NCBI GenBank assembly: GCA_022827265.1
Contig: JAJDTF010000099.1
Coordinates: forward strand, 1 to 64,000
DNA: 64,000 nucleotides
Origin: Acidimicrobiia bacterium
Lineage (GTDB): Bacteria > Actinomycetota > Acidimicrobiia > Acidimicrobiales > Poriferisodalaceae
Reading direction: 5' to 3'
Made by a program: the position numbers and the translations under genes
Notes under the pieces: model-generated
What the model saw: the letters and a program-made list of their open reading frames with translations, nothing else
Told to the model about the DNA's origin: nothing
Database searches by the model: none
In this document: positions 53,366 through 63,654 of the stretch, piece by piece
How the letters are laid out: each line of letters begins with the position of its first letter
Numbering within the stretch: the first letter of the stretch is position 1

Positions 53366-54811
53366 ATGTCCGATAGCAGCGCGCATCCGCCGGCCCACTC
53401 CGGTTCCGATCCCAGCGATCCGGCGGGTACCGACGATCCGCTGGGCGCGACCCGGCCGCTCGTGAACTTCGATGCCGACGACGCTCCGGCGCCGGATGAG
53501 CCGGCTGTGGCGCCCGCGGATCCCGAAGCGACGACCACGGAGCCAGAGCGCCGCGGCGGCTCGCGCCTGTTCCCCCAACTTCCCGACGACCCGCGCCTGG
53601 CCAGCGAGACTCCGGCGACCGCCGACCCCGACCCCGACATACCTGCCGCAGAAAATCTCGAGCCGCTGTTCGAATCGCCCGATGAGGCGACGCCGCCGCC
53701 GATCCCGGCTGCTGAAGCCTCCTCAGCGCCGGCCGACGTGCTGATGGCGCCCACCGCTGAGACAGGCGCGCCGTCCGCCGACGATCCGGTGCCTGTCGCC
53801 GCGGCCCCGACCGCTGCCGAAGTACCTTCGGAGGCTGGTGCCGCGACATCCGAAACCGACCGCTTCGCTCAATGGGCTCAGCTCGATGCGTCTGCGTCAC
53901 ACTGGCGCGAGGGGAACCAGGACTATGAGGAGCGTGGGGTTGTGAGCGACGAGACCCGGACTGTCCTGCACAATGCCCCTGCAGACTCCGGCGGCACCGG
54001 TCGCAATCTGCCGGCTGCCATTGCTGTGGGCGCCGTGCTGGCTGCGTTGTTCTTCGGCGCGCTGCGGCTGGGCGACGCAGCCACTGTCGCGCTTGTTGCG
54101 ATCGTGCTGGTGCTTGCCGCAGCAGAGTTCTACCGGGCGGCCCGGCCGCTGGGCTACCGCCCGGCGACGCTGGCCGGTCTTGCAGGCGTCGCGGGCTTGA
54201 CCGTCGCTGTGCACCTGCGCGGTGTCGAGGCGTATCCGATCGTGCTGGCCGTTTCAGCGGTGACCATCCTCTGCTGGTTCCTGTTCGGCGTCGAGCGAGA
54301 CCATCCCACCGCGAATATGGCCATCACGGCGCTCGGTCTGCTGTGGATTGGCGGCTTGGGGTCATTCGCCGCGCTGACCCTGCGCGAGCCGAACGGCGAC
54401 TCGATGCTGATCGCCGCCGTGATCGGGACGGTGGTGTACGACGTCGGTGGCTATGTCGTCGGTAGAACGACCGGTCAGAGCAGACTCGCAGCGCGCATCA
54501 GCCCGAGCAAGACGCACGAGGGTCTCATCGGGGGCATCGTGCTGTCGGTGGTGATCACCACGCTCGTGCTGAATCGCTTCCCGGGCGTGTTCCCGTGGAC
54601 CGGAAGCCTGCTCGACGCCCTGTGGCTGAGCCTCGCCGTCGCACTTGCAGCACCATTGGGCGACCTGACGCAGTCGATGGTCAAGCGCGATGTGGCGATC
54701 AAGGACATGGGCAGCCTGCTGCCCGGTCACGGCGGTGTCTTCGATCGCTTCGACGCGCTGCTCTTTTCCTTGCCGGCGGCGTACTTCGTCGGCACATTCG
54801 TCGTCGGCTAG
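53366..54811 (+). CDS. cdsA: Phosphatidate cytidylyltransferase with long disordered N terminus
   Basis: 481 residues. The first 220 are Ala/Pro/Asp/Glu-rich and lack a fold; then about seven membrane helices and the CDP-DAG synthase signature [10 protein letters not shown]...[31 protein letters not shown], where the Asp residues bind metal. Converts phosphatidic acid + CTP to CDP-diacylglycerol. Typical CdsA is about 270-310 residues. Confidence 0.94.
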   Translation: [481 protein letters not shown]

Positions 54812-54815
54812 GCCC

Positions 54816-55970
54816 ATGGGCGCGACAACCGTCGCGGTGCTCGGCTCGACGGGTTCGATCGGCACCCAGGCGCTGGAGGTCATGCGCGCCGAGCCGGACC
54901 GGTTCCGCGCCGTCGCCCTCGCTGCGAACAGCTCAGTGAGCGAACTCGCAGCCCAAGCCACCGAGTTCGCGCCCGCAGCGGTCGCCATCGGCGATGCGCG
55001 GCTCGAGCCGGAGCTTCGGGCCGCACTGCCCGCCGGCGTCGAGGTTCTGGCCGGTGCCGACGCGTTCGCTGATCTCGCGCGCACGGCCGAGGTCGTGGTG
55101 AATGGCGTGGTGGGCTTCGCAGGCTTGGGTGTCACCCTGGCCGCGCTTCGGGCCGGGCGTCGCCTTGCGCTGGCGAACAAGGAAAGCCTGATCGCCGCGG
55201 GACCGCTGGTGCAGCCCCTGCGAGCAGTGCGCGGCGCCGAGCTCATCCCGGTTGACAGCGAGCACAGTGCCCTGCATCAGTGCCTCGCCGGCCAGTCGGC
55301 ACCGCCGGAGCGGCTGATTCTCACCGGCAGCGGCGGACCGTTCCGCGGTCGTACCGCCGCCGAACTGCGTGACGTGACCGTTGAAGACGCCTTGGCGCAT
55401 CCCACGTGGTCAATGGGACCGAAGATCACGGTCGACTCCTCGACCCTCATGAACAAGGGCCTCGAGGTCATCGAGGCACACGAGCTGTTCGGGATCGACT
55501 ACGACAGGATCGAGGTGGTCATCCAGCCGCAGTCGGTGGTGCACTCGATGGTGACGTTCGCCGACGGAAGCACCGTCGCGCAGCTCTCGCTGCCGGACAT
55601 GCGCCTGCCGATCGGCTACGCCCTCGCCTATCCCGAGCGCATCGGGACGCCGTTCGGCGCTGTCGACTGGTCGACGGTCGGTCGCCTCGACTTCGAATTG
55701 CCGGACGCCGAGACCTTCGGCTGCCTGCGCCTGGCGTACGACGCAGGCCGAGCAGGCGGCACCGCACCCGCGTGGCTGAACGGTGCCAACGAGCATGCCG
55801 TCGGTGCATTCCTGGCCGGGCAGCTGCGCTGGCATGAAATCGAGCGTGTGATCTCGAATGCGATGCAGGATCACGATGGCGCCGCTGCGGAGAGCGTGGA
55901 AGCGGTCATCGCTGCGGATCGTGAGGGCCGCCGTTCTGCGGCTGCTGCGGTGACGGGCATCCGCGCATGA
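54816..55970 (+). CDS. dxr: 1-deoxy-D-xylulose 5-phosphate reductoisomerase
   Basis: ATG 54816; 384 residues. VAVLGSTGSIGTQALEV (NADPH), ALANKESLIAAG, PVDSEHSALHQCL, LTGSGGPFRG, MGPKITVDSSTLMNKGLE (metal and substrate) identify DXR, second step of the MEP isoprenoid pathway. The rseP ATG overlaps its stop; ispG follows. Confidence 0.96.
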   Translation: MGATTVAVLGSTGSIGTQALEVMRAEPDRFRAVALAANSSVSELAAQATEFAPAAVAIGDARLEPELRAALPAGVEVLAGADAFADLARTAEVVVNGVVGFAGLGVTLAALRAGRRLALANKESLIAAGPLVQPLRAVRGAELIPVDSEHSALHQCLAGQSAPPERLILTGSGGPFRGRTAAELRDVTVEDALAHPTWSMGPKITVDSSTLMNKGLEVIEAHELFGIDYDRIEVVIQPQSVVHSMVTFADGSTVAQLSLPDMRLPIGYALAYPERIGTPFGAVDWSTVGRLDFELPDAETFGCLRLAYDAGRAGGTAPAWLNGANEHAVGAFLAGQLRWHEIERVISNAMQDHDGAAAESVEAVIAADREGRRSAAAAVTGIRA

Positions 55971-57208
55971 GGGGCCATGCCGACGAACCGCAGGCGACGA
56001 CGCCGAGCTCGGTCGCGCGCACCGTCGGGGGCATGGCAGCGCTCGTGGTGCTTGTGCTGCTGGCATGGGGCTACCCGTTTGCCGTCGGCGCAGCGGTAGT
56101 GCTCGCCGGTGTGCTGTTCATGCACGAGCTCGGCCATTACGTGGCTGCACGTGCGGTGGGCATGAAGGTCACCGATTTCTTCCTCGGCTTCGGCCCGCGG
56201 CTGTGGAGCATCCGCCGCGGCGAAACCACCTACGGTCTGCGCGCCTTGCCGCTCGGGGCCTATGTACGCGTCATCGGCATGTCGAGCAGCGATGCTGTGG
56301 AGCCCGGCGACGAGCACCGCGCCTACCGCGTCAAGAGCTACCCCCGCCGGCTGCTCGTGGTGTGTGCCGGCTCGCTCATGCATCTGGTGATGGCGCTGGT
56401 CGCCTACGTGGTGCTGCATGCGGCGCTCGGCGCGCCCGCCCTCGAGGAGAACCGCTGGCAGGTTGCTGAGGTGATGAGCCAGCGGGATGGCGTGACGCTT
56501 CCCGCCGGAACGGCGGGCATCGAAGTGGGCGATCGCATTGTGGCCGTGAACGGTGCCGCCACCGAAGACTGGAACGCCTTCGTGTCCCAGGTACAGGCTC
56601 GGCCCGGCGAACTGGTGCTGTTGGAGATCGAGCGGGACGGCACCTTCCTGGCCACCGAGGCGACGCTGGCGGCAGACCCGGAGACGGGACGGGGCCTGCT
56701 GGGCGTTCGTGCCGCGCAGGCGGTCACCTACGAGACGGCCGGTCTGCCCACAGCCATAGCCCGCGCGTTCGCCGACCTCGGACAGGCGATTGCCGATTCG
56801 GTGCGTGGCATCTGGTCGCTGTTCGTGAACTTCGGCGACGTGATCGACCGGATCGTGTCGCCGCCTGGTGACTCCACGGCGAACGACGACTTGGGCACGC
56901 GGCCGTTAGGGGTCATCGGCATCGTGGATCTGGCTTCGGACGCCTCCTGGGGGTGGTCCGAGCGGGCATTGATGTTTGCCATGGTCAACGTCTTCCTCGG
57001 CGTGTTCAACATGGTGCCGGTACCGCCGTTCGATGGGGGCCATGTGGCGATAGCCACCTATGAGCGATGGCGGGAACGCGGGGGCCGCGATCGGTACCTC
57101 AGCGATCCACGGGCGTTGGCACCGGTGGTCGCCGTGGTGGTGACTGCGCTCGCCCTTCTGGCGGTCGGATTGCTCTACCTCGACATCGCCAACCCGATCG
57201 ATCTGTGA
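55967..57208 (+). CDS. rseP: Site-2 membrane metalloprotease (RseP/Rip-type)
   Basis: ATGA overlap with dxr. FMHELGHYVAARA carries the zinc-binding HExxH in membrane helix 2 (residues 53-57), a PDZ domain follows (about 165-245: GIEVGDRIVAVNG), and NMVPVPPFDGGHVA holds the third ligand. 413 residues. Cuts membrane anti-sigma factors and signal-peptide remnants within the bilayer. dxr-rseP-ispG is the conserved actinobacterial order. Confidence 0.95.
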   Translation: MRGHADEPQATTPSSVARTVGGMAALVVLVLLAWGYPFAVGAAVVLAGVLFMHELGHYVAARAVGMKVTDFFLGFGPRLWSIRRGETTYGLRALPLGAYVRVIGMSSSDAVEPGDEHRAYRVKSYPRRLLVVCAGSLMHLVMALVAYVVLHAALGAPALEENRWQVAEVMSQRDGVTLPAGTAGIEVGDRIVAVNGAATEDWNAFVSQVQARPGELVLLEIERDGTFLATEATLAADPETGRGLLGVRAAQAVTYETAGLPTAIARAFADLGQAIADSVRGIWSLFVNFGDVIDRIVSPPGDSTANDDLGTRPLGVIGIVDLASDASWGWSERALMFAMVNVFLGVFNMVPVPPFDGGHVAIATYERWRERGGRDRYLSDPRALAPVVAVVVTALALLAVGLLYLDIANPIDL

Positions 57209-57221
57209 AACCTGCTGCAAC

Positions 57222-58433
57222 ATGAGTACGCCTGCCAGCTACGCCCGACGCCTTACCCGCCAAGTGCATGTCGGCCCGGTCGCGGTCGGCGGCGGCGCAC
57301 CCATATCGGTGCAGTCAATGACCACGACCAAGACGTCCGATGTCGACGGCACGCTCGCGCAGATCTACGCGCTGGCCGGTGCGGGCGCCGACATCGTGCG
57401 CTGCACGGCCAACGACAGAGCGGCAGTCGAGGGGCTCGCGCAGATCGTTCCGCGTTCGCCCGTGCCCCTTGTGGCCGACGTTCACTTCCAATACCGGCTC
57501 GCGCTCGCCGCGCTCGACGCCGGAGTGGCGTGCTTGCGGCTGAATCCGGGCAATATCCGCAAGCCCGACCAGATTCGCGCAGTGGCGACGGAGGCCCGCG
57601 ATCGCGGCGTGCCGATCCGCATCGGCGTCAATGGCGGCTCCCTCGATCCCGATATCGAATCGCGCTTCGGCATGACGCCTGCCGCGCTGGTCGAGTCGGC
57701 CAAGCGGGAGCTCGGCTACTTCGACGAGGTGGGGTTCGACGACGTCAAGATCTCGGTCAAAGCCAGCGATGTGACCTTGATGGTGGAGTCGTACCGGATG
57801 CTCGCCGACGAGGTCGATTTCCCGCTGCATCTCGGCGTCACCGAAGCTGGCCCACCGCCTGCCGGCTTGGTGAAGGCGACCGCGGGCATTGCGACCTTGC
57901 TCAACGAGGGCATCGGCGACACCATCCGCTACAGCCTCACCGCCGACCCCGTCCAGGAGGCCACCGCTGGCCAGCAGCTGCTCCAGGCGCTGGGCCTGCG
58001 GGAGCGTTCGGGCACCGATCTCATTGCCTGCCCGTCGTGCGGCCGCGCCGAAGTCGACGTGATCTCGGTGGCCCAAGAGGCGCAAGAAGCGTTCCGTGAC
58101 CTCGATCTTCCGGTGCAAGTTGCCGTGATGGGCTGCGTAGTGAACGGGCCGGGCGAGGCACGCAGTGCCGACCTGGGGATTGCAGCAGGCCGATCCCGCG
58201 GTCATCTGTTTGTGAAGGGCCAAGTCGTGTCCGTGGTGCCCGAGGACGAGATGGTCGCGGCGCTGGTGAGCTGGGCCCAGGTCGTGGCGGACGACGGCGT
58301 CGAGGCGGCGCTGTCGCGGGCGGAGGCCGGCGCAGCGGCAGCAGCCGAAGCCGACCGCGTCGCGCTTGTCAGCGAGCAGGGCGACGACGTCAATCAGGCC
58401 GCTGAGCGCGTCGCCCTCATACGGCGCCGCTGA
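57222..58433 (+). CDS. ispG: 4-hydroxy-3-methylbut-2-enyl-diphosphate synthase (flavodoxin)
   Basis: 403 residues: VGGGAPISVQSMTTT, DVHFQYRLALAALDAG, RLNPGNIRKPDQI, and the iron-sulfur region CPSCGRAEVD...MGCVVNGPGEARSADLGIAAG with three conserved cysteines. Penultimate MEP step. Confidence 0.96.
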   Translation: MSTPASYARRLTRQVHVGPVAVGGGAPISVQSMTTTKTSDVDGTLAQIYALAGAGADIVRCTANDRAAVEGLAQIVPRSPVPLVADVHFQYRLALAALDAGVACLRLNPGNIRKPDQIRAVATEARDRGVPIRIGVNGGSLDPDIESRFGMTPAALVESAKRELGYFDEVGFDDVKISVKASDVTLMVESYRMLADEVDFPLHLGVTEAGPPPAGLVKATAGIATLLNEGIGDTIRYSLTADPVQEATAGQQLLQALGLRERSGTDLIACPSCGRAEVDVISVAQEAQEAFRDLDLPVQVAVMGCVVNGPGEARSADLGIAAGRSRGHLFVKGQVVSVVPEDEMVAALVSWAQVVADDGVEAALSRAEAGAAAAAEADRVALVSEQGDDVNQAAERVALIRRR

Positions 58434-58441
58434 GAGCGGAG

Positions 58442-58474
58442 GGTCCTGCCGCCTCCGAAGCGGGCGCACCTGCT
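58442..58474 (+). repeat. Second small repeat family, copy after ispG
   Basis: AGGGTCCTGCCGCCTCCGAAGCGGGCGCACC follows the ispG stop by 8 bases; CCG-AAG-CGG can pair with flanking wobble pairs. The rest of the 199-base gap before rimP shows no clear gene or promoter. Confidence 0.45.
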
Positions 58475-58632
58475 CGCGCGAGTTATCTAGGTGCCTTGGT
58501 AGCGTCGTATTCACAGGACAGTTTCGGTCGCACCTGGACTCTGCGTCGATGTTCTTGTGGCTCGGCCGCAAGGGCCGGCTTCGCAGGTACATACCCGAGG
58601 GCGGCCGGGACGACGCGGACAGGGAGGTTGCG

Positions 58633-59385
58633 ATGACTGACACCGCTGCGGCCTCGCGCGCCCTGAACAACGGGCGGTCCCGTGCAGATGGCGACGATGT
58701 CGCCCCGCGCGAAACCGAATGTGCCAGCTCGCGCGCCCCAGCTGCCGTCGACCCGGAGCAAGTCACCGCACTCGCCGAGCCCATCGCCGCCGAGACGGGC
58801 TGTGCCCTCTACGACGTGCAATGGCGAGGCGGCACGCTGGTGGTGCTGGCCACGGCATCGGAGGGTGGCGCCATCGGCGTTGAAGCGCTGAGCAAGCTGA
58901 GCCGCAGGCTGTCCGCCGCACTCGATGCCGCTGACTTGATCAACGGCCGCTACGTCCTCGAGGTGTCCAGCCCCGGACTCGAGCGCAGTCTGCGGCGTCC
59001 AGAGCACTTTGCAGGTGCGGTCGGCGAGCGAGCAGTCATTCGAACCAGCGGACCGCTGCGCCGACGCATCGTCGGCGAGATCCTGGAAGCCGACCGATCC
59101 GCAGTTTCGATTCGTATCGAGGAGATTTCCGGCAGTGCCGGCAAGGAACAAGGGATCCAGCCGGGAGCTGGTCAGACGCTGTCGGTGCAATTCGGCGACA
59201 TCGCCAAAGCCCGCACGACATTCGAATGGGGCTCACCGCCGCGTAGCCGCCCAGAGGCTGAGCCGGAAGGCGAAGCCGTGGCCCGAGCGGCCCGTGAGCG
59301 CAGCGAACAAGAGCGGGAAGCAACGGGCGACGCAACCAGAGGGTTGACTGATCCGCGCGACCGCCGAGGAAGGCAGGGACGATGA
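58633..59385 (+). CDS. rimP: Ribosome maturation factor RimP with repeat-derived C-terminal tail
   Basis: ATG 58633 has AGGGAGG upstream. Core residues about 40-195 (ALAEPIAAETGCALYDVQ, YVLEVSSPGLERSLRRP, FGDIAKART) are RimP. From residue 208 the dispersed repeat is translated in frame (PEAEPEGEAVARAARERSEQ), followed by an Arg-rich end. 250 residues against the usual 150-175. The stop overlaps the nusA ATG. Role: 30S maturation. Confidence 0.92.
   Translation: MTDTAAASRALNNGRSRADGDDVAPRETECASSRAPAAVDPEQVTALAEPIAAETGCALYDVQWRGGTLVVLATASEGGAIGVEALSKLSRRLSAALDAADLINGRYVLEVSSPGLERSLRRPEHFAGAVGERAVIRTSGPLRRRIVGEILEADRSAVSIRIEEISGSAGKEQGIQPGAGQTLSVQFGDIAKARTTFEWGSPPRSRPEAEPEGEAVARAARERSEQEREATGDATRGLTDPRDRRGRQGR
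59254..59327 (+). repeat. Dispersed repeat, copy inside rimP
   Basis: 74 bases, same orientation and frame as the rimM copy, differing at four positions. It adds about 25 residues near the C terminus of RimP rather than disrupting it. Confidence 0.85.
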
Positions 59386-60656
59386 ACAGCCCGGAGATCA
59401 TGGAAGCGCTCCAAGCACTCGCTGCCGAGAAGGGGATGACCACCGAGGTCTTGCTCGAGGCGGTCGCGAACGGCCTCGAATCGGCCTACAAGCGCCGCGA
59501 AGGTGCGGCCGAGCAGGCCTACGTCATCATCGACGAGTCGTTCAACATCACCGTGTACGCCCAAGAAGTCGATGAGCTGGGCAATGTCGTGCGTGAATGG
59601 GACGACACGCCGCACGACTTGGGCAGGATCGTGGCCCAGACCGTGCGGCAGGTTCTGAACCAGCGCATCCGCGAAGTCGAACGCGACATGAAGTACGACG
59701 AATACGCCGGGCGCGAGGGCGACATCGTCACCGGCATCATCCAGCAGAACGATGCCCGTTACACGTTGCTCGACTTGGGGCGTGTGGAGGCGCTGCTGCC
59801 CCAGTCCGAGCAGGTTCCCTACGAGCGGCCCGAGCCCAACAGCCGCCTCAAGGCGTACATCGTGGAGGTGCGCAAGACCGCCAAGGGTCCGCAGATCGTC
59901 GTGTCGCGCACGCATCCGGGACTGATCCGCGAGCTCTTCAAGCTGGAAGTCCCCGAGATCTCCGATGGCGTCGTCGAATTAAGGGCCTGCGCACGCGAGC
60001 CCGGCCACCGAACCAAGATCGCCGTCTGGTCGAATGACCCCAACATTGATCCCGTCGGTGCGTGTGTCGGTGCCCGCGGCAGCCGGGTGCGCCAGGTCGT
60101 GAACGAGCTGCGCGGCGAGAAGATCGACATCGTCCCGTTCTCCGACGACCTCCATGACTTCGTGGCGAAGGCGCTGTCCCCGGCCCGGGTGCGGGAAGTT
60201 CGCTTTCATTCCGAAGAGGGTGTTGCCGAGGTTGTCGTGCCCGATCACCAGCTGTCGCTGGCGATCGGCCGCGAGGGTCAGAACGCGCGCTTGGCGGCCC
60301 GGCTGACCGGCTGGCGCATTGACATCAAGAGCGAGACCCAGATTGCCGAGGAGGAAGCCGGCTACGCAGGAGAGGAGTGGGCCGAGGGGGAGTGGGTCAC
60401 GAACCCCGACACCGGCGAGCAGACCTGGGTTCCCGCCGACGGCAGCGAAGCGATCACGGCGGGCCAGTGGTCCGAAGCCGTCACTGAGCATCAGGAAGGC
60501 GACGAGGCTGGCGACGCTGTGCCGACCAGCGAGGCTGAGCAAACCGGCGGCGACGAAGCCGACGACGCCGTGCAGTCCGGCGAGGCCGCGGCTGAGACCC
60601 CTGCAGAGGCTCACACCGACCCCAGTACGCTTCCATCGGACTCGACGGCGCCCTGA
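59382..60656 (+). CDS. nusA: Transcription termination/antitermination protein NusA
   Basis: 424 residues, ATGA overlap with rimP. N-terminal RNA-polymerase-binding domain, S1 domain (REGDIVTGIIQQNDARYTLLDLG), two KH domains (GACVGARGSRVRQVVNELRGEKID; SLAIGREGQNARLAARLTGW). About 90 acidic tail residues follow. The ylxR/rnpM gene that usually separates nusA and infB is not here. Confidence 0.95.
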   Translation: MNSPEIMEALQALAAEKGMTTEVLLEAVANGLESAYKRREGAAEQAYVIIDESFNITVYAQEVDELGNVVREWDDTPHDLGRIVAQTVRQVLNQRIREVERDMKYDEYAGREGDIVTGIIQQNDARYTLLDLGRVEALLPQSEQVPYERPEPNSRLKAYIVEVRKTAKGPQIVVSRTHPGLIRELFKLEVPEISDGVVELRACAREPGHRTKIAVWSNDPNIDPVGACVGARGSRVRQVVNELRGEKIDIVPFSDDLHDFVAKALSPARVREVRFHSEEGVAEVVVPDHQLSLAIGREGQNARLAARLTGWRIDIKSETQIAEEEAGYAGEEWAEGEWVTNPDTGEQTWVPADGSEAITAGQWSEAVTEHQEGDEAGDAVPTSEAEQTGGDEADDAVQSGEAAAETPAEAHTDPSTLPSDSTAP

Positions 60657-60755
60657 GGCCGATGGCCCGTTTCGTCGCGTCCCCGTTCCGTTCCCTGAGC
60701 CCCGCCGGGCACCCCGTCAACTCTCGACAGAACCTCCGACAGAAAGACCGACCGC

Positions 60756-63638
60756 TTGCCGAAGAAAGTCCGCGTTCACGAGCTCTCCAAAGAGCTGGGC
60801 ATGACGCTCACCGAGGTGCTCGACGTATGCGAGTCGTTGGGCATCGGCGTGAAGACGCACTCGTCCAGCATGGAGGATGCTCAGGCTGACCGCGTCCGAC
60901 GCAAGGCCGCGCGTGAAGGACTGATTCGTGACGAGCCGCCGCCGGAGGCACGCAAGGCGCGCAAGTCGCCAGCGAAGGCTGCCGCTGCGACCGAGCGCGC
61001 AACCCCACGTGACGTCTCGGCCGAGGCACAGCAGTCGCCGCCCACCCGTCCGGCTCGCAAGGCCCCGGCTGAGCCGAGGCCGGCTGCGCGGGCTGCGCCG
61101 GTCTCCGAGGCCGAGCCGCAGGCTCCTGCTGCTGCGCCAGCCGCAGAAGCACCCCCCCAGACACCAGCTCAACCTGCTGCTGCGGCCGAGTCGGCCCCGC
61201 CGAAGTCGCCGAGCGCCCCGCCGGTCATGCCGCCGCCTGGCACCCCGCCGCCCCCGAGCACGTTGCCGCCGGCGGGTGCACCGCCGCCTGTGCCGCCGCC
61301 ACGGCGCCTCGTCACCTCAAGCGGCCAAGAATCCGCGCGGCCGATACTGCCACCGGCTGAACGCCCTGCAGCGCGTACCGAGGAACCGGCGGCGCCATCG
61401 AGGCCCGCGCCAGAGGACGCAGCCGGGCCTGCACTGCCGCCGCCGCCCCGCATGCCGCTGCCGCCGAAGTCTGCCGACGGTCGGCCGATCCCGCCGCCTC
61501 CCGCGGCGCCTCGTTCGGGTTCGGGTAAGCGGATTCCCCCGCCGCCGGGTCCTCCACGCACCTCTGCACGCAGCGGCGGCCCGCACCGATCTGGTCCCCC
61601 CGGCGGGTTCCGGCGTCCCGCAGGCGGCGGTGACCGTCCGCACGGTGGCGGCCCGGGCGGTGGGCGCGCTCACGCGGGAGCGCCGCCAGCTCCCGGCGGT
61701 CGTCCGGGCGGACCCGCTGGTGGTGCTCGTCCGGGAGGACCGCGGGGCGCACCGCGTGGCGGACCACGAGGCCGACCGCGCCGCCGCCGTCGCCGCCAGC
61801 GCGAGGAATTGCAGCCTCAGCAGCTCACCGCCTATACGCCGGTGGATGCGCCAGTTCCCGAGGGCGAGATCGTCATCGAGCGGGGATCGACGGCACAGGA
61901 AGTTGCCGCCCGGCTGAATCGCTCGGCCGCCGACATCGTGCGTTTCCTGCTGCAGCAGGGCGAGATGGTGACGGCCACCCAGTCGCTCAGCGATGACATG
62001 ATCGAGCTCTTCGGCGCCGAGCTCGGCGCCGAAGTGCGCATCACCGAACCCGGCGCGGAACAGGAGGAGGAGCTGCTGCGGGCACTCGAAGTCGACCTCG
62101 CTGACGACGGCGCTCAGATCCGGCCGCCTGTGGTCACGGTCATGGGCCACGTCGACCACGGCAAAACGCTTCTGTTGGACCGCATCCGCTCCTCGAACGT
62201 CGCCGACGGCGAGGCGGGCGGCATCACGCAGCACATCGGCGCGTACCAGACCACGCGGAGCGATCACCGGATCACGTTCATCGACACACCCGGCCACGAA
62301 GCCTTCACGGCAATGCGAGCCAGGGGAGCGCAGGCCACCGATGTCGTCGTGCTGGTGGTGGCAGCCGACGACGGCATCATGCCGCAGACGGCCGAAGCCA
62401 TTGACCACGCGCAGGCGGCCGAGGTGCCGATCATCGTGGCCATCAACAAGATGGACCGGCCAGGTGCCGACGCCGATCGGGTGCGAGCCCAGCTCGCCGA
62501 GCGGGGCCTAGTGCCCGAGTCGTACGGCGGCGAGGTGATCACCGTGCCCATGTCGGCCATGACGGGTGAGGGCGTCGACGAGCTGCTGGACCAGATCCTG
62601 CTCGTCGCCGAGCTCGAGGAGCTCTCGGCCCCCGCGTCAGGACGTGCAGTCGGCATCGTGCTCGAGGCCCATCTCGACCGCGGCCGCGGCCCGGTTGCGA
62701 CGGTGCTGGTGCAACGCGGCACGCTTCGCATCGGTGAGCCGATGGTCGCTGGCGCAGCGTGGGGCCGCGTGCGCGCCATGACTGACGACCGCGGCGCCCC
62801 GCTCAGCGAGGCGGGGCCGTCCATGCCTGTGGAGGTGCTCGGTCTCGGCGAGGTGGCACGCTCGGGCGACCTGTTCGTCGTGGCACCCGACGAGAAGACC
62901 GCAGGCAAGGTGGCGGAGACCCGCGAGCACTGGCAGCGCCAAGCCAGCTTGGCCGGCACCGCCGGCGGAAGCGGCGGCGGTGCCCGGCTAGAGGACATCT
63001 TCAAGCAAGTGCAGGCCGGCGAGACGGCCACCCTCAATCTGGTGCTCAAGGCCGATGTCCACGGCTCGCTCGAGGCCGTCACCGACAGCCTGCGCAAGCT
63101 CGAGCGCGACGACGTCAAGCTGTCCTTTGTGAGCCGCGGGGTCGGCGGCATCAATGAGAACGACGTGCAGCTTGCAGCCGCATCGGAAGCCACGATCATC
63201 GGCTTCAACGTGCGTCCCGACCGCAATGCACGCCAGACGGCCGAGACCGAGGACGTCGAAGTCCGGCTCTACGAGATCATCTATGACCTCATCACCGATG
63301 TGCAGAACGCCATGGTCGGCCTGCTCGAGCCGGAGTTCGAGGAGATCGTCGTGGGCGAGGCGCAGGTACGTCAGGTCTTTCGCATCTCGGGCGTGGGACC
63401 CGTGGCTGGCTGCGTCGTGGAGCACGGCAATGTGCGCAGCGGCGCCAAGGTCAGGTTCCTGCGTGACGGCACGATCATCTGGAAGGGTGCGGTCGCCTCG
63501 CTGCGGCACTTCCAGGACGACGTCGCTGAGGTGTCCGCGGGCATGGAGTGCGGTATCGGTCTCTCTGACTTCTCTGATCTGAAAGAGGGCGATGTGATCG
63601 AGACGTACACCGAGCGCGAGATCGCCCGCGTCGCCTGA
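60756..63638 (+). CDS. infB: Translation initiation factor IF-2
   Basis: TTG start giving [21 protein letters not shown], the standard IF2 N-domain opening. Residues about 65-350 are Pro/Ala/Gly/Arg-rich, then IF2_N ([18 protein letters not shown]), G domain from about 460 ([36 protein letters not shown]) and domains II-IV including the initiator-tRNA-binding C2. 960 residues. No typical ribosome-binding site near the TTG. Confidence 0.95.
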   Translation: MPKKVRVHELSKELGMTLTEVLDVCESLGIGVKTHSSSMEDAQADRVRRKAAREGLIRDEPPPEARKARKSPAKAAAATERATPRDVSAEAQQSPPTRPARKAPAEPRPAARAAPVSEAEPQAPAAAPAAEAPPQTPAQPAAAAESAPPKSPSAPPVMPPPGTPPPPSTLPPAGAPPPVPPPRRLVTSSGQESARPILPPAERPAARTEEPAAPSRPAPEDAAGPALPPPPRMPLPPKSADGRPIPPPPAAPRSGSGKRIPPPPGPPRTSARSGGPHRSGPPGGFRRPAGGGDRPHGGGPGGGRAHAGAPPAPGGRPGGPAGGARPGGPRGAPRGGPRGRPRRRRRRQREELQPQQLTAYTPVDAPVPEGEIVIERGSTAQEVAARLNRSAADIVRFLLQQGEMVTATQSLSDDMIELFGAELGAEVRITEPGAEQEEELLRALEVDLADDGAQIRPPVVTVMGHVDHGKTLLLDRIRSSNVADGEAGGITQHIGAYQTTRSDHRITFIDTPGHEAFTAMRARGAQATDVVVLVVAADDGIMPQTAEAIDHAQAAEVPIIVAINKMDRPGADADRVRAQLAERGLVPESYGGEVITVPMSAMTGEGVDELLDQILLVAELEELSAPASGRAVGIVLEAHLDRGRGPVATVLVQRGTLRIGEPMVAGAAWGRVRAMTDDRGAPLSEAGPSMPVEVLGLGEVARSGDLFVVAPDEKTAGKVAETREHWQRQASLAGTAGGSGGGARLEDIFKQVQAGETATLNLVLKADVHGSLEAVTDSLRKLERDDVKLSFVSRGVGGINENDVQLAAASEATIIGFNVRPDRNARQTAETEDVEVRLYEIIYDLITDVQNAMVGLLEPEFEEIVVGEAQVRQVFRISGVGPVAGCVVEHGNVRSGAKVRFLRDGTIIWKGAVASLRHFQDDVAEVSAGMECGIGLSDFSDLKEGDVIETYTEREIARVA

Positions 63639-63654
63639 CGGAGCACCCGACCCG

